From assembly GCA_043228905.1 (NCBI GenBank), contig JBHGNT010000009.1, forward strand, positions 3,534,001 through 3,598,000: a DNA stretch of 64,000 nt, in the 5' to 3' direction. Source of the stretch: Azolla caroliniana. Its lineage: Eukaryota > Polypodiophyta. The number at the start of each line of letters is the position of its first letter. Within the stretch, counting starts at the first letter, position 1. The position numbers and the translations under genes are program-made. Below the pieces are notes generated by a model. The model saw nothing but the letters and a program-made list of their open reading frames with translations, had not been told where the DNA came from and made no database searches. Below, one piece after another: positions 23,329-34,614 of the stretch.

Positions 23329-23510
23329 GATTTCAAGTAGAGGGAGGAATTAGATCGACTCAAAGATGCATAGTGAATATTGAAGGTGTTTCTAGCGGGA
23401 GGAGCTTGGCCGTGGGTTTCACGTGGAGGGAGGGAGGTGAATCGGGCCGACTCAAAGATGCATAGTGCATATTGAAGGTATTTCCAGCGGGGGTGGCATA
23501 CCAAAAGGAA
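23329..23510 (+). repeat. imperfect tandem repeat (~107 bp)
   Basis: GACTCAAAGATGCATAGTG followed by ATATTGAAGGT and TTTC(T/C)AGCGGG occurs at about 23357 and again at about 23449. Both copies are preceded by a GGAGGGAGG-type stretch. No coding role is visible. Confidence 0.6.
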
Positions 23511-23600
23511 AATCCTCAAAAAGAAAAGTGCAGCCACCGAGGCCTATGCATTGGGCGAGGGCTCGAAGAGTGGTGTGGTCATGACTCACGACACTTCACA

Positions 23601-23664
23601 TATGTATGTACGTACGTATATAATGTATGTATATAATGTATGTATGTATGTATGTATGTATGTA
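23601..23664 (+). repeat. (GTAT)n microsatellite
   Basis: GTATGTATGTAT-type repeats with short interruptions. The same motif builds the arrays at 36806 and 48609. Confidence 0.85.
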
Positions 23665-23810
23665 ATGCATAGTACGCAATGTACTCGAATGAATAGGCAA
23701 ACATTCTTTTTCCATACGAATGCAACAGAATGCGTATGTTATCAGAACATTCTTATGTTTTTTAATACAAAGAGAGAAAAGAGAAGAGAGAAAGAGAAGA
23801 AGCTGAATGA

Positions 23811-24859
23811 ATGGCCTGCTGCTGCTGCTGCGAGTGCGAGTGCGAGTGCAGGCCTTTGGGCTTCCTGCTCGGCCTCCCCTTCGCCCTCCTTGCCACTCTC
23901 CTCTCCCTCCTCGGCGCCATCGTCTGGGTGGTCGGGTGGGTATATCTCTAGGGCTTCTCAGAATCCCTTACTTTTTTCGTTCTTTCATTCATTCGTTTGA
24001 TTTTTTTTGCTAAGTTTTCCCTCTGCATGAGAGTCTGGTTCTCTCTTGCAAAATCATCTTCCCCTGTCTTTCTAATAGCTTCTTTTGAACTCCCATTTGT
24101 GATTGATTGATTTCACACAAAAATGTGCCCTGCCCTGATTCCCCTGACATCCCTGCTCTGTGGATCTGGTCTAGTTTCTAGACACAAATTTGGTTACCCT
24201 AACCTAATTATGTGTATGTTAGTTAGGCAAAGGTCTTATGTGTCCCCCCCCCCCCCCCCCCAAAAAAAAAAAAAAAAAAAACAAGACCACACGCAAGGAG
24301 AGAATTGTGAATTGGTTGTAGATGATATCAAATATCTGAGGTTCTTCATCTGTTTTTCAACGTGGTTAAATTTTGTTATGATTTTATGGTCTATCATACA
24401 CAATGTTACATCAATTGTCATGGCTATTGTCTACTCAGCTAGATGATATCAAGTTTAACACACATATGCCAATGCCACACATACCACATACGCGTATGCA
24501 TACGACCACTTCCACATACACATACACATACAATCTCTTCCATATACACACATACATCTAGCTATATGTCCAGTGCCTCCCTTACAGAATTATCTTAATT
24601 TTAGGTCCTAATGAAAAGTGATTGAACAAAGACAGCGAGAGTGTGTCTTCTTGTGCTGTAAAATCATGCCACAATATGCCACTATTTGTTAAATGACCAT
24701 TTCCTTAATATGTTGTTTTTCCTTTCATTTTTCAGGATAATCTTGACTTGCCTATGCCCCTGTTGCATCTGTGTGGCGGTCATTATCAACGTAGCTCTAG
24801 CACTCATCCGAGCACCTCTTCATGTCATGGAATGGTTTACGTCACAAATTCCATGCTAG
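23811..24859 (+). CDS. TAX: TAXIMIN-type cysteine-rich signalling peptide
   Basis: Two exons, 23811-23935 and 24736-24859, encode 82 residues. The donor GTGGGT and acceptor TTTTTCAG keep frame (split glycine codon). The protein starts [13 protein letters not shown], runs through [14 protein letters not shown] and a hydrophobic segment to IVWVVG, then CLCPCCICV, a second hydrophobic segment, and ends [15 protein letters not shown]. The [10 protein letters not shown] block, the Cys-rich middle and the C-terminal [12 protein letters not shown] are hallmarks of plant TAXIMIN peptides, known from gymnosperms and angiosperms and linked in Arabidopsis to lateral organ separation. The Cys/Glu-alternating N-terminus has five cysteines in a row, which looks richer than the versions I recall. 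The gene is too short for a simple ORF scan because of the intron. Confidence 0.93.
24244..24281 (+). repeat. C18-A20 homopolymer junction in TAXIMIN intron
   Basis: Eighteen C residues are followed at once by twenty A residues. Homopolymers of this length are prone to length error in sequencing, so the exact counts are unsure. Confidence 0.8.
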
Positions 24860-27800
24860 TAAAACCATCATAACCCCAAGTGTTTGAGCAATGATATGTT
24901 TCTCGTCATTTAATGATTGTTGTGCGGTGTCCTTTATATGAGCCAACATCTGTTGGCTTCATCCATTAGGTTCCTCTCTATTTGTATGTCATGAAAAAAC
25001 TCATGCTGTGAAGCCATACATACAATTCATACAATATGCAAGCAACTTTGGACTCTTTATTTTATAGTGAATTGTCTTGGATAAAGTTGTGCAGGTATTT
25101 GTGTATATTTCTGAATTTTAAAAGAAAATGATTTATTCTACACACAGGTTATCTTCCACAGGGAGTTTTATTTTTACCCATTGTCTTCAAAGATATGGAT
25201 TACACCACCCACATTGTGCACAAGTAGCAATGGTCATATGCAAAGATGTCTCTGCATTACCACCCATTCTAAAACTTATTTTCCAGGAATTTTGTTCCTA
25301 CCGTCAGTGAAGAAAACCAAGAGATTATCAGCTTTCAGTTTATGGTTTTTGTATGCACTTTCGTGTATATGACCTCTATGCACGAATGAGGTGAAAAAAC
25401 CGGGGTCAAGGCATGAGCTTCGTAACCAAAAGTTTAAAGTTTAGCCCCTTGTGCATTGTCTTGCGGAACAATCCAACAAACTATCCGAGGCTTGTTTGAA
25501 GGACATATCCGTTTACCCTGCATACCATGTTCACCACTATTTGACCTGAATGAGGAACTAATCTAGTTCTGCCCAGTGTGAGTGAATATGACCAACTTTC
25601 TATAAGAATCAAGTCCACGAAAAAGTGGAGATGTAGGCAAGGGTCTCTACACATTATGCCCACATATTCTCATGATACCATGAAACAGAACTACGAGGGA
25701 TCACCATGAAACTTAAGTCAAGGAAAGCTCCCAACTATAATGACGGACCAATGAATCCCACATGTTGGGGCCAACATTGAAGGAGAGGATATAACAACTG
25801 TAAAAATTATGCATCCCACACCACTTGCCTCACCCCTATGGAGGGACCTCATGCTATCATAGACTCTCCAATGCTCAATTACACTCTATCTAGTGGTGTT
25901 GATCCTATCAAAATCGAGGCTTAAGCGTCCTTTTTATGTGTAGGATGATTCATTAAGTTGTTTTGGCCTCGTTGAGAACAAAGGTGGTTTTGAACATCTC
26001 ACCAAACAATTTTTCTTGGTAGAAATGGATGCTATATGGACTTCGACATTGGAGTTGAGTATGGTTTCTACTCCAAGCGCAATTTGCTTCCTTCACCAAT
26101 GCTTGTTAAAAGTTTGGATGAGATTTCAACTACAAGAAACCCATGTAAGAAAACTAGAGCTCAATAGAACCAGTGGAAAATATTGGGCATTTGCAAAACG
26201 GGAGCTTGAATGTTGTAACAATGTAGACCATCGATTAATATATACAAGCTTCGATTTATGGCCTATATGCATTATGGCTTCTTCCTTATAATTGCATTAT
26301 GTTGTAACTTCATTCCAATATCTGCCAAGTCATTTTAAAATATTATACGTACTGAATGCGTCTTTTTCAAACATAACATAATTTTTGGAAATCTGTTTGT
26401 GTGAAGCAGGACATATTATATCTTGCCCCCCACTCATGAGAAACAAATATTTAATTTTTAGAAAAACTAATGCCTTCATTGGCAAGGCATTTCTTGTCAT
26501 AACCTTGGATGAGTAGAGGTGGTTAGAGAGTCGAGACCTTTGAGTAATTGCTAATTGAAGATGGTCTAAATATTGAAAATAAATGTAGATCAAGAGCTAT
26601 GGTTTATCCTCTCTTGAATTATTATTTTTTCAGCTTGGCTTAACACAAACCCATAGTTTCCCCCCCTATTCTAGCATCTCAAAGCATCCTCTATTTTACT
26701 ACTCTTGAATCAATGCACGCTCATTGGGGCAACCACAACTTATTGCCAGTACATATCTCCTCCGTTCTCATGTATGAGTATCAACCATGAGTCACTCACT
26801 TGGTACAAACACAAAAACAATATTGTAAAGGGAAAATTTATCAATCAAAATATGGTCAAAGTTAGAGAAATAACAAATGTGTCCTTGTTTATTTTTCAAG
26901 ACTTATGCTTGGTCAATCTTGACAATGTTCCTTGATCATATGGATTTAAGTTTAAACTAATTGTTACATATCATGAAATGTTTAGAGTGTCTATTAGCAC
27001 ACTTTACTTAAAGAATCATATTTAATGACAAACTTTTAGTTTAATCCATCAAACAATATTGATAACCAAATCATCTAAGGTTCGTAATTTATAATTGATT
27101 GAAGTCATTTCTAATTTCCCGAATAATTACAAGCCCAATATCTACTACAAGCATAATCATTTAAGTGAGCTTCAAATTAGTAAAGTATCTAAGAAATGAT
27201 ATCCCACCAAAAAAGAAAAGAAAAGTATGAGGTGATTTAAAAGCCAGATATGTTATTCTTGTATCAAACTTTTGAATTTTAAATGTTTATATGTGCCTTG
27301 TCCCACATTCATAATATTTGTATAATTAGCATTGGTATGTCACACACACAATTATACACATTGTAAGCTACAAATTACAATGTTTTCTAGAGAACGGTTG
27401 GGTTTACTAAGGAAATTAATTAGCACATGCTTCTTGTAAGAGAAATGATAAACTATTGTTTTCCAATTCACTAGAAATTCAGAATAAAAACTAAACTAGA
27501 CATTAAGAGCTCATCATTAACAGAAAGGACAAGTAGCGATATGTAAAACTCTATTTACAAGAGTGGTCAAAATCTCAATATGTCATCAACTTTTACACCG
27601 TCTCTCATTTGTTTAAGAGAAAAAGGCTTTACGACAATTATTCATTCACCATTTTGGCTTACTTTGTGTCTCAAGATTTTGCTTTGTGGGTCCTGTTTAG
27701 TAACTACTCCCTTTTCCTGTGGCTCATTTAATGTCACAAGATTCCACTTTGTTGATCTTATTTAGTAACCACACCACTCACTTTTCATCCATTAACCCCT

Positions 27801-28821
27801 TATGGCCCATTTTTTTCCAGAAGTTTCAACTTTGGCAGTCCTATCTAGTAACCACACTCCCCTTTTTGTCCATTGACCTTTAATATATGGCTTAGTTCTT
27901 ATAACAAATTTCTATTTCCTGGATTGAACCTTGTAACCGCTCCCTTTTCATCCATTAACTTATCATGTTGAAAAGAATATACTGACTTAATTAACATGAT
28001 ACTTATTAATCATTGCCCCCAATACATCACATTGATTTTGCAAAGTACTTCCACATACTATGTATCTTATGCACAAAACCAATTTCTTTCTCTAATTAGT
28101 ACTTGATCTTGCTCTTCGCAAAGTAGAATTGACAAGAATAGGTTATCTCACAATTGTGGATATGGTTCAATGCCTACAATTCGGTTCTTATAGATGACCT
28201 CCATACCATATCTCATCATGAGCCATTGTCTATCTTTCCTCAGCAATGACACCCAAATATGAAGCTCCCCAAGAAATATGTGTACTACATAAAATAAAGA
28301 TACTGCCTCTATCTTGAGCTCTTGAAGACATTGTAAACTCTCTCGACTCTCATACCCCTTAGACTTCCACCATGTCTAACTACAAAATATTATACCATGC
28401 TCCTTATGTGGACTCTCTCTAAGTGCAAATGATTATGCTCTATCCTAGCATGTCTTCAACGCATATTTCCTTTCTCTTTATTGTTTCCCGTTTCTCTCAT
28501 TGTACAAGGAACTAAGTTAGGTCCTCATGCGATGATGTGTGGTGATCAAATCCTTACCGTTTGTTAGTTTGTATGCCTTCTCTTGAATGCTGAGACACAT
28601 AATTGGCATGTCCTCTATTTGCTTTTAGTGTTCTTCTCATGAGTACAATCATTAACTTCCATGTAGTTGTTTATTTATTTAGCCACATGCAAGTGTGCCT
28701 TCTTTTGCCCCTCGGAGGTTAACCCGTTAGTGCCCAGTTAATCCTTCGTGCAACACTTGTCGCATATATAACTTTCAGGGGCTGGAGAAATTGTGAGCAA
28801 CGGAAAAATATGTTTTCCGGC
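24860..28821. other. gene-poor stretch, degenerate repeats
   Basis: No supported gene over about 4 kb. Near 27640-27970 a degenerate ~65-bp unit with CCCTTTTCATCCATTAAC and TTTAGTAACCACAC recurs four or five times. The rest is unremarkable AT-rich sequence. Confidence 0.45.
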
Positions 28822-28905
28822 CACCCATGCATAGCAATCGGCAAATGGTTTCGCGGTTCGGTTCGGTTCAAACCGAACCGTTGTCGATTGCTGGCCATGC
28901 ATAAT
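28822..28905. repeat. imperfect inverted repeat upstream of the DOMINO1-type gene
   Basis: The left arm carries CCATGCATAGCAATCGGCAA and GGTTCGGTT. The right arm carries AACCGAACC and GTCGATTGCTGGCCATGCAT. The inner and outer parts pair with small bulges, giving a stem of roughly 30 bp. It lies about 130 bp before the coding start of the next gene. A small MITE or a promoter hairpin are both possible. Confidence 0.65.
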
Positions 28906-28962
28906 ACCGTGGACTGATGGTGTTGTGTTTAAATAAGAAGGGTATTTATTTATTTAGGACTG

Positions 28963-29000
28963 TGTGTGTGTGTGTGTGTGTCTCTCTCTCTCTCTCTCTC
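28963..29000 (+). repeat. (TG)n(TC)n compound microsatellite in 5' leader
   Basis: A TG-dinucleotide run passes into TC dinucleotides just before the start codon of the DOMINO1-type gene. It is likely within its promoter or 5' UTR. Confidence 0.8.
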
Positions 29001-29038
29001 TTTGTGTCTCTGGTCTAATGGTGACCTGCTCATCAATC

Positions 29039-32000
29039 ATGGAGAAGAAGAGGGCTAGAGAATCTTCTGGAATCCCAGAGAATGGAGCGAAGAAGCTCCG
29101 AAAGCTCGAAGAAGATGGTCGTCGTGAAGGAGGGTCGGAATTAGTTGCTCTTAATGGCTGCGAGATTAGTCCCGAATGTTCTGCAGATGAGAGTCGGGAG
29201 CTCCAAGAAGGACAAGAAGGAGAAGGAGAAGGAGATGAAGAAGAAGAAGAAGAAGAAGAAGAAGATGATGAAGAAGAAGAAGAAGATAAATCTATAACGT
29301 CAAGAGCCTGCAGCAATAAAGAAGGGGAAGTTTCAGGAAAATCCCCTCCTGATTTGAAGCTTGGCCCTATGCGCTTCGAGTCCTCCCTACACATGTTTAA
29401 CTTCTTCTATGACTTGCTTCAGGTATGGCCGATTGGCCTAAATCTCAACAAGGTAGCTAATAAACTCATCCCCTCTCTTTCTCTCTCTCTCAAAGTTTCA
29501 TTTATTCTGCACTTTCTTTATCTTGTGATAAAATATCTTATTTTACCATCATTAGGGTAAAAGTAACAATTTAAGAACACTTGGTAGGAGATGCCGTTTA
29601 TGTTTTTTAATTTTCTTTCTGCAGAAAGTGAAGTAAGCATGTAAGCATGACTGAAGTGCATGCTCTAGAGAGCATTCTCTTTCTAAAGGAAAATTTACTA
29701 CTCTAAAAACACACGTCAGAGAACATCAGAGCATGTAAGCATGACTGAAGTGCATGTTCTAGAGAGCATTCTCTTTCTAAAGGAAAATTTACTACTCTAA
29801 AAACACACGTCAGAGAACATCAGACCAGAAGGTATGCATAGCTAGACAGCTTCGCATGTTGAACCTTGTTGAGCATTGTGAGTGCATGTAATAGTTGTAC
29901 CTTTACTCCCTCATTTTTCTTAGTGCATACGTAGGCTAAGTTCCAATGGCTATCTGGTCAAGAAGAGGAGCTTGTGTGGTGAAAAATGATCAAATTTTGC
30001 AACAAAAGTGGGGCCTATAGGGTTTCAAAGGGGTTGAGAGTGTACAAGTTTTGAAATAAGTGGATACGTTAAAAAAATCACACCTTTAGATTTGGACGTC
30101 AGTAGATCCCATTAAAAACAGAAACTTTGTTAAAAATTATATGAACCGTGGAAACTATTGGCGAAAAACTCTCTGGTAATAAAGAACTGACAAATCGGCG
30201 AGCCTTATATGGGAATACTTCTCTTTATAAAAAGAAAGTGCTGAAGTATTGAATTTTGTGAAATATCTTCAGCAATACATAAGGTATGTTATCGACAGAT
30301 CCTCTACATGACTATAATTGTCGAACCAAGTTGTATGAGTCACTCCTAGAGCAGAAGCGCAATGGATCAGTGGAGGAGCACTGCGTGTGAACGAGAGGCA
30401 AGACAAGTTTCTGAAGTAGACCATCTACCTTAGATGATGTCCTCATAATTCAAGACATCATTGAATGTTGCAAAACAAGTGGAAAACATATCAGATTCTA
30501 CTTGGTCGACTTTTGCAAAGATTTAACACAGTATCACAGGGAAGACTCATGGAGCTGTAACAAACCCTTTATGAAAAGGGGATTTGGGGAGGAATTCAGA
30601 ATAAGTGGAGGCTTTCACATGAGATTAATAAACAATGGTGCTCAAATTTTTGGATGTAGCATCACATTACAGAAACCTCATGGAGCTGTAACAAACAATT
30701 TATGAAAAGGGGATTCGGGGAGGAATTCAGAATACGTGGAGGCTTTCACATGAGATTAATAAACAATGATGCTCAAATTTTCGGATGTAGCATCACATAA
30801 CAGAAACCTATGTATGCAATACGCTGAACATGCAGCGTGCCCCGGTAAACAGAATGGAAACAGATCACAGTGAAAGAGACTGTGGAAAGGGGTTACCAGG
30901 TGGCAGAGGCTGATTGAGGATGACAATTGAAGATAGTTGGAAAAAGAGAGATGCTTTTTTAGGATTTTTGGAAAGAAAATGCACTCATATTCAGCTCCAA
31001 GAATGAGGACAAATCTTTGAGGATAGTTGGAAAAAGAGAGATGCGTTTTTAGGATTTTTGGAAAGAAAATGCATTCATATTCAGCTCCAAGAACCGAGGA
31101 CAAATCTTTGATTTATGGTGCACAAATTTTGTTAGCTATATTGGTCACACCTGCAATAGTTTATGGCGCCCAAATATGGGAACCTGTTTTGATTCAGCAG
31201 CAGATATGGAGATGAGGTGGATCTGAGAAAGGTGATAGTGCATTAGAAATACATATCACATGTGTTGATGATATTCCTTGTGTTTTGGAATGAAGTCTGA
31301 AACCATATGCAATGATTTGAGCAAAGCGAGCTGCACCAACACTAATTGAGTCCTTGTTTGTGACAATTTGTTTGATTCATTTGATGTGGAATTTGCCACA
31401 TGATAGGTATAGCAGAATTGCATTTCGATTTGTCTTGGCAGCTGGCAGCTCAAGGGATGCAAGGAGTTAGTACTAGTAAGGTTCAGTTTACATGAGCTTG
31501 GCTGCTAGCACTATCATTATTCCAGTATAACATGATATCCCCCTCTTACTCGCTTCCCATCATCAACGGAACAAAGTGATTAGCCAGGACAGCTACAGAA
31601 CTTTGGGAATAACCAGCAAAGCCTATAGGAACATTTCCTGAATTGACGACTGATAGATTTCTAGTTTGTGCAAGTTACAGGATTAATTCACTGATTACTT
31701 TCAAATTTCCAAGACTTGCAGATACCACTCCTAGTATTCTCAAATTCCTGTAAAACAGCCATTGGGAATAAAAAAACAAGCTCAAGGTGTGGTGTTTGAG
31801 AGAGCCACATAGATAGATGATTATGTAGTTCATCATACAGGCGATTTTGGCCTCTTTTAAAGATGTCAATGTAAACTTTTTTGCTTTCTCTTCAAGATGA
31901 GAGAGATTGGTTGGCATTGTATTAATTTTCGCATACCTGGATGAAGGTTCTCCATGTCAACTTCTACATGAATTTTTTGTGCAAGTCTATGAAACAATGC

Positions 32001-34614
32001 TTTCTTTGAAGAGCTTTGACTCAATTCTGTGCTTTATTTTTCATTAGCTTGTTCTGTCTGTCTGTCTGTCTCTTGTCAATGTATTTGGTATCCTGTGTTG
32101 AGTGTAGTGAGAACATGGCGTTTTAGAATGATTAAGTCTTTGATTTCTTGTTACTCCTGTCCTTATATGAAGTTCTAAATGTGTGATTAATGTCATGTGT
32201 GGACTCTCCAACTAGGATTTCCTTGAAGATCATGTGACACAATGATCTTGCCAGGAGTATAAGGCTAGTAGGGCATGCAGATTGTCTGGCATTCATAAAC
32301 AAGAGACTTAAGAGTCCCAATTCTTCCATTGCAACACATACCATCTTCTTTATGAAATCTGAGAGTTTTTTAACCTGTCCATAAAAGTTGATGTAATATG
32401 AGCCACATCTCTATGGAGGTTTTTTTGAGCGAGATTGAACATCCCGACTTCATGGAAGACTATCAGCTGCTATCGTTCTATATGAAGTTCCAGCTGGAGT
32501 TCACACTGGTTATCTTTCCACTGTTTGTGGTGGGTGGAGAGGAGGGATTCTATCAGAGGCTTCTGACCCTCAGATTTAAAAAGCCTAGGGCTATTTGATA
32601 AGAGTTGTGGCATTTGTGAAGATACATTCACCATTCTATGAAAGGCCTTCTGAAATCAATGTCATGTAGATTTTGGAGTGAAAAGTTCCATTCTTGTCTG
32701 TCGTAGGCTTTGTGAACGTCGATCTCAAAGTGGAGGATCTTGTTTACGGTTCTTTTAGCGAAGCTTGACTTCTTCCAAAGAGCTTTGCTAGCATCGAATG
32801 TATCTCTAATCGAGTCCTATAAACCCTTTTTCTGCATGTACTAGAGTAGCTACAATAAGTTTCCCATTCCCCTTGGGCATTGCAACTTGAGGAACACAAC
32901 AACAATGATGCAACAAATTTTGCATAGTCTCATGTGCGCTGTATATTGTTAAAATTGTAATATTACAGTAAATGTTGATTAAAGTTCATATTAATTCCCT
33001 TTTTTAGGAAATTACTGTTTTGTGGAGACTTCTAGAATGCTTCTTCTGCAGTGACCAATTCTCTCTTTCTCATCCATATCCATTCTCTCTTTAAGTGCCT
33101 AGAATTGAAACCAAGTTGTAGGCGGATTGTGACTTGCCATAGCAAGTTTGGGCTTTATGGGCCAGAAAGACGGGACCATAACCAGTGCAATTATTGTGGT
33201 AGTTGTGATGCTGATAAAATTAAAGCCCATTTTACTCTTAAGCTAGGGTCTGGAATGGGCCATGCCCCAAACCATCCCTGCTGATATTGTGGATAACTGG
33301 AGTGGAACACCAAAGCAGAAGATGTACAGCAACTATAAATTTTAATGTACAAATATGTTCTGTATGCATTCTACATGTTCACAACAACAATATTTCTAAC
33401 ATATGGGACTCCTGTTCACGAGCTAGCTTGCCAAATTTTCATGGTAGAAGTGTGATATCCCTGGAGAAGTTCTTGTAAGAAGTGATGGGAATTGTAGAAA
33501 TCTGTAATTTGTGATTTCCTCAGAATCCTTCATTATGAATGAGTTTGGAAACTTGGCTTTCCCAAATGGCTGCCAAGGAGGAACGTGTAGGTGCAGAGAG
33601 TGTAAGATTTTGAAGAGTTAGCAAAAAACTCATCCAGTCCCTAAAATTTGTCTTTTGGGAGTGGCAAGAATGATATTTATGTTTTAATACCTCAACATCA
33701 GGGAGGGTAGATCTCAAATTATTCAATTGAGGTTGGTGACTTTTCAGCGGATGTGGATATTTTTCCCAAGACTCTTTTCAAGCTTTTTTGAATCTCAATT
33801 ATTTGTCTTTGGCTATGGTGCCTTCTTCTAGACTGAGAGAATGGATGAGATCAACAGATTTTTTTTTCTATTGATACATTGAACGGCATCCATCAGTGCA
33901 TCAAGTGGTCAGAAACAAGCTGTACTTACTGAGATCGACTTCTGTTGTATGCTAATTAATTTGTTAACATCTTTTAGCTTGCTCTCACATTCGGTCATGT
34001 ATATAATTTCTAAACTCAGATAAATATAATGGGGTATTCTCTTTGCCCTCTATGATATTAGGAAGAGGCCTTTAGCAATGTGATATATACTGGATTTTAG
34101 TACTTTGTGACACATCAATTGTTAGTGATGTGGAACATCTGCCCCCTGTTTCTTTAACTTCTCCTCTGTCAGGAAAATGTTCCAAGCACAGCAAAAGAAA
34201 TATCCATCATAAATAACTTATTTATTTGTACAAAAATATTAATTGTTGAATTTATCCAAAATTTTCCTGAGTGTCTGGCAGTTTGAACATTCAATGCTGG
34301 AAGATCTGATTAACAAAGGTCATAGAGAAGCAGAAAAGAAAATTGGTGCAGGAATAAAGGCATTTCAAGTGCAGATGAACTCGCTTTTCTATAGTCGGTG
34401 CTATTACATTATTAGAACGGATGGATCAATCACAGATTTTAGCTATAGGAAATGTGTGGATAATATTTCAGCATTGCCAGAAGAATTTCGAGCACGATCA
34501 GGTGACCTCAACTTACGTAACCTTAAACAACAGAATGTATGGCATGACAATAAAGGAAGAGGAAGCAAATTTGGTGGTGGGCAAAGAGGGGGCCATAGAA
34601 CCAGCATGTTTTGA
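29039..34614 (+). CDS. DOMINO1: DOMINO1/EMB514-like (DCL family, DUF3223) protein
   Basis: Two exons, 29039-29452 and 34282-34614, give 248 residues. The intron (GTAGCT ... TCTGGCAG) is 4.83 kb. An in-frame ATG at 29018 would add seven residues. Exon 1 encodes a basic start (MEKKRARESSG), a long Glu/Asp tract (residues ~65-84) and the domain opening FFYDLLQVWPIGLNLNK. Exon 2 continues FEHSMLEDLINKGHREAEKKIG and IKAFQVQ, then YYIIRTDGSITDFSYRKCVDNI. These blocks identify the plant DCL/DOMINO1 family, whose members act in nucleoli or plastids in rRNA maturation and are needed for embryo growth in Arabidopsis. The lack of a transit peptide and the acidic stretch favour the nuclear/nucleolar branch. 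The C-terminus is Gly/Arg-rich (KGRGSKFGGGQRGG), which suggests RNA binding. Confidence 0.9.
29638..29825 (+). repeat. 94-bp tandem duplication in DOMINO1 intron
   Basis: CATGTAAGCATGACTGAAG starts at 29638 and again at 29732. The two units differ at about one or two positions, which indicates a recent duplication. Confidence 0.9.
30548..30809 (+). repeat. 131-bp tandem duplication in DOMINO1 intron
   Basis: CATGGAGCTGTAACAAAC starts at 30548 and at 30679. The copies differ at several single bases (for example TTTGGGG against TTCGGGG). Confidence 0.9.
30932..31111 (+). repeat. 90-bp tandem duplication in DOMINO1 intron
   Basis: GATAGTTGGAAAAAGAGAG starts at 30932 and at 31022, with few differences. 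It is the third separate local duplication within 1.5 kb of this intron. Confidence 0.9.
32640..32830 (-). pseudogene. LINE (L1-type) reverse transcriptase fragment in intron
   Basis: The minus strand reads ...KILHFEIDVHKAYDRQEWNF, which matches the F-x-x-D-x-x-K-A-Y-D-x-x-x-W block of L1-type reverse transcriptases. The flanking sequence holds stops and no other RT motif. It is a short relic antisense to the host gene. Confidence 0.6.

Noticed and set aside
29220-29290. GAA/GAT repeat as a non-coding microsatellite
   Set aside because: It lies in frame in exon 1 of the DOMINO1-type gene and encodes its acidic tract, which family members also have.
33051-33284. A frame with CNYCGSCDADKIKAHF that resembles a BED-type zinc finger of hAT transposases
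   Set aside because: Only one short block fits, the spacing of the later ligands is off, and no transposase sequence follows. It lies in an intron of the DOMINO1-type gene.
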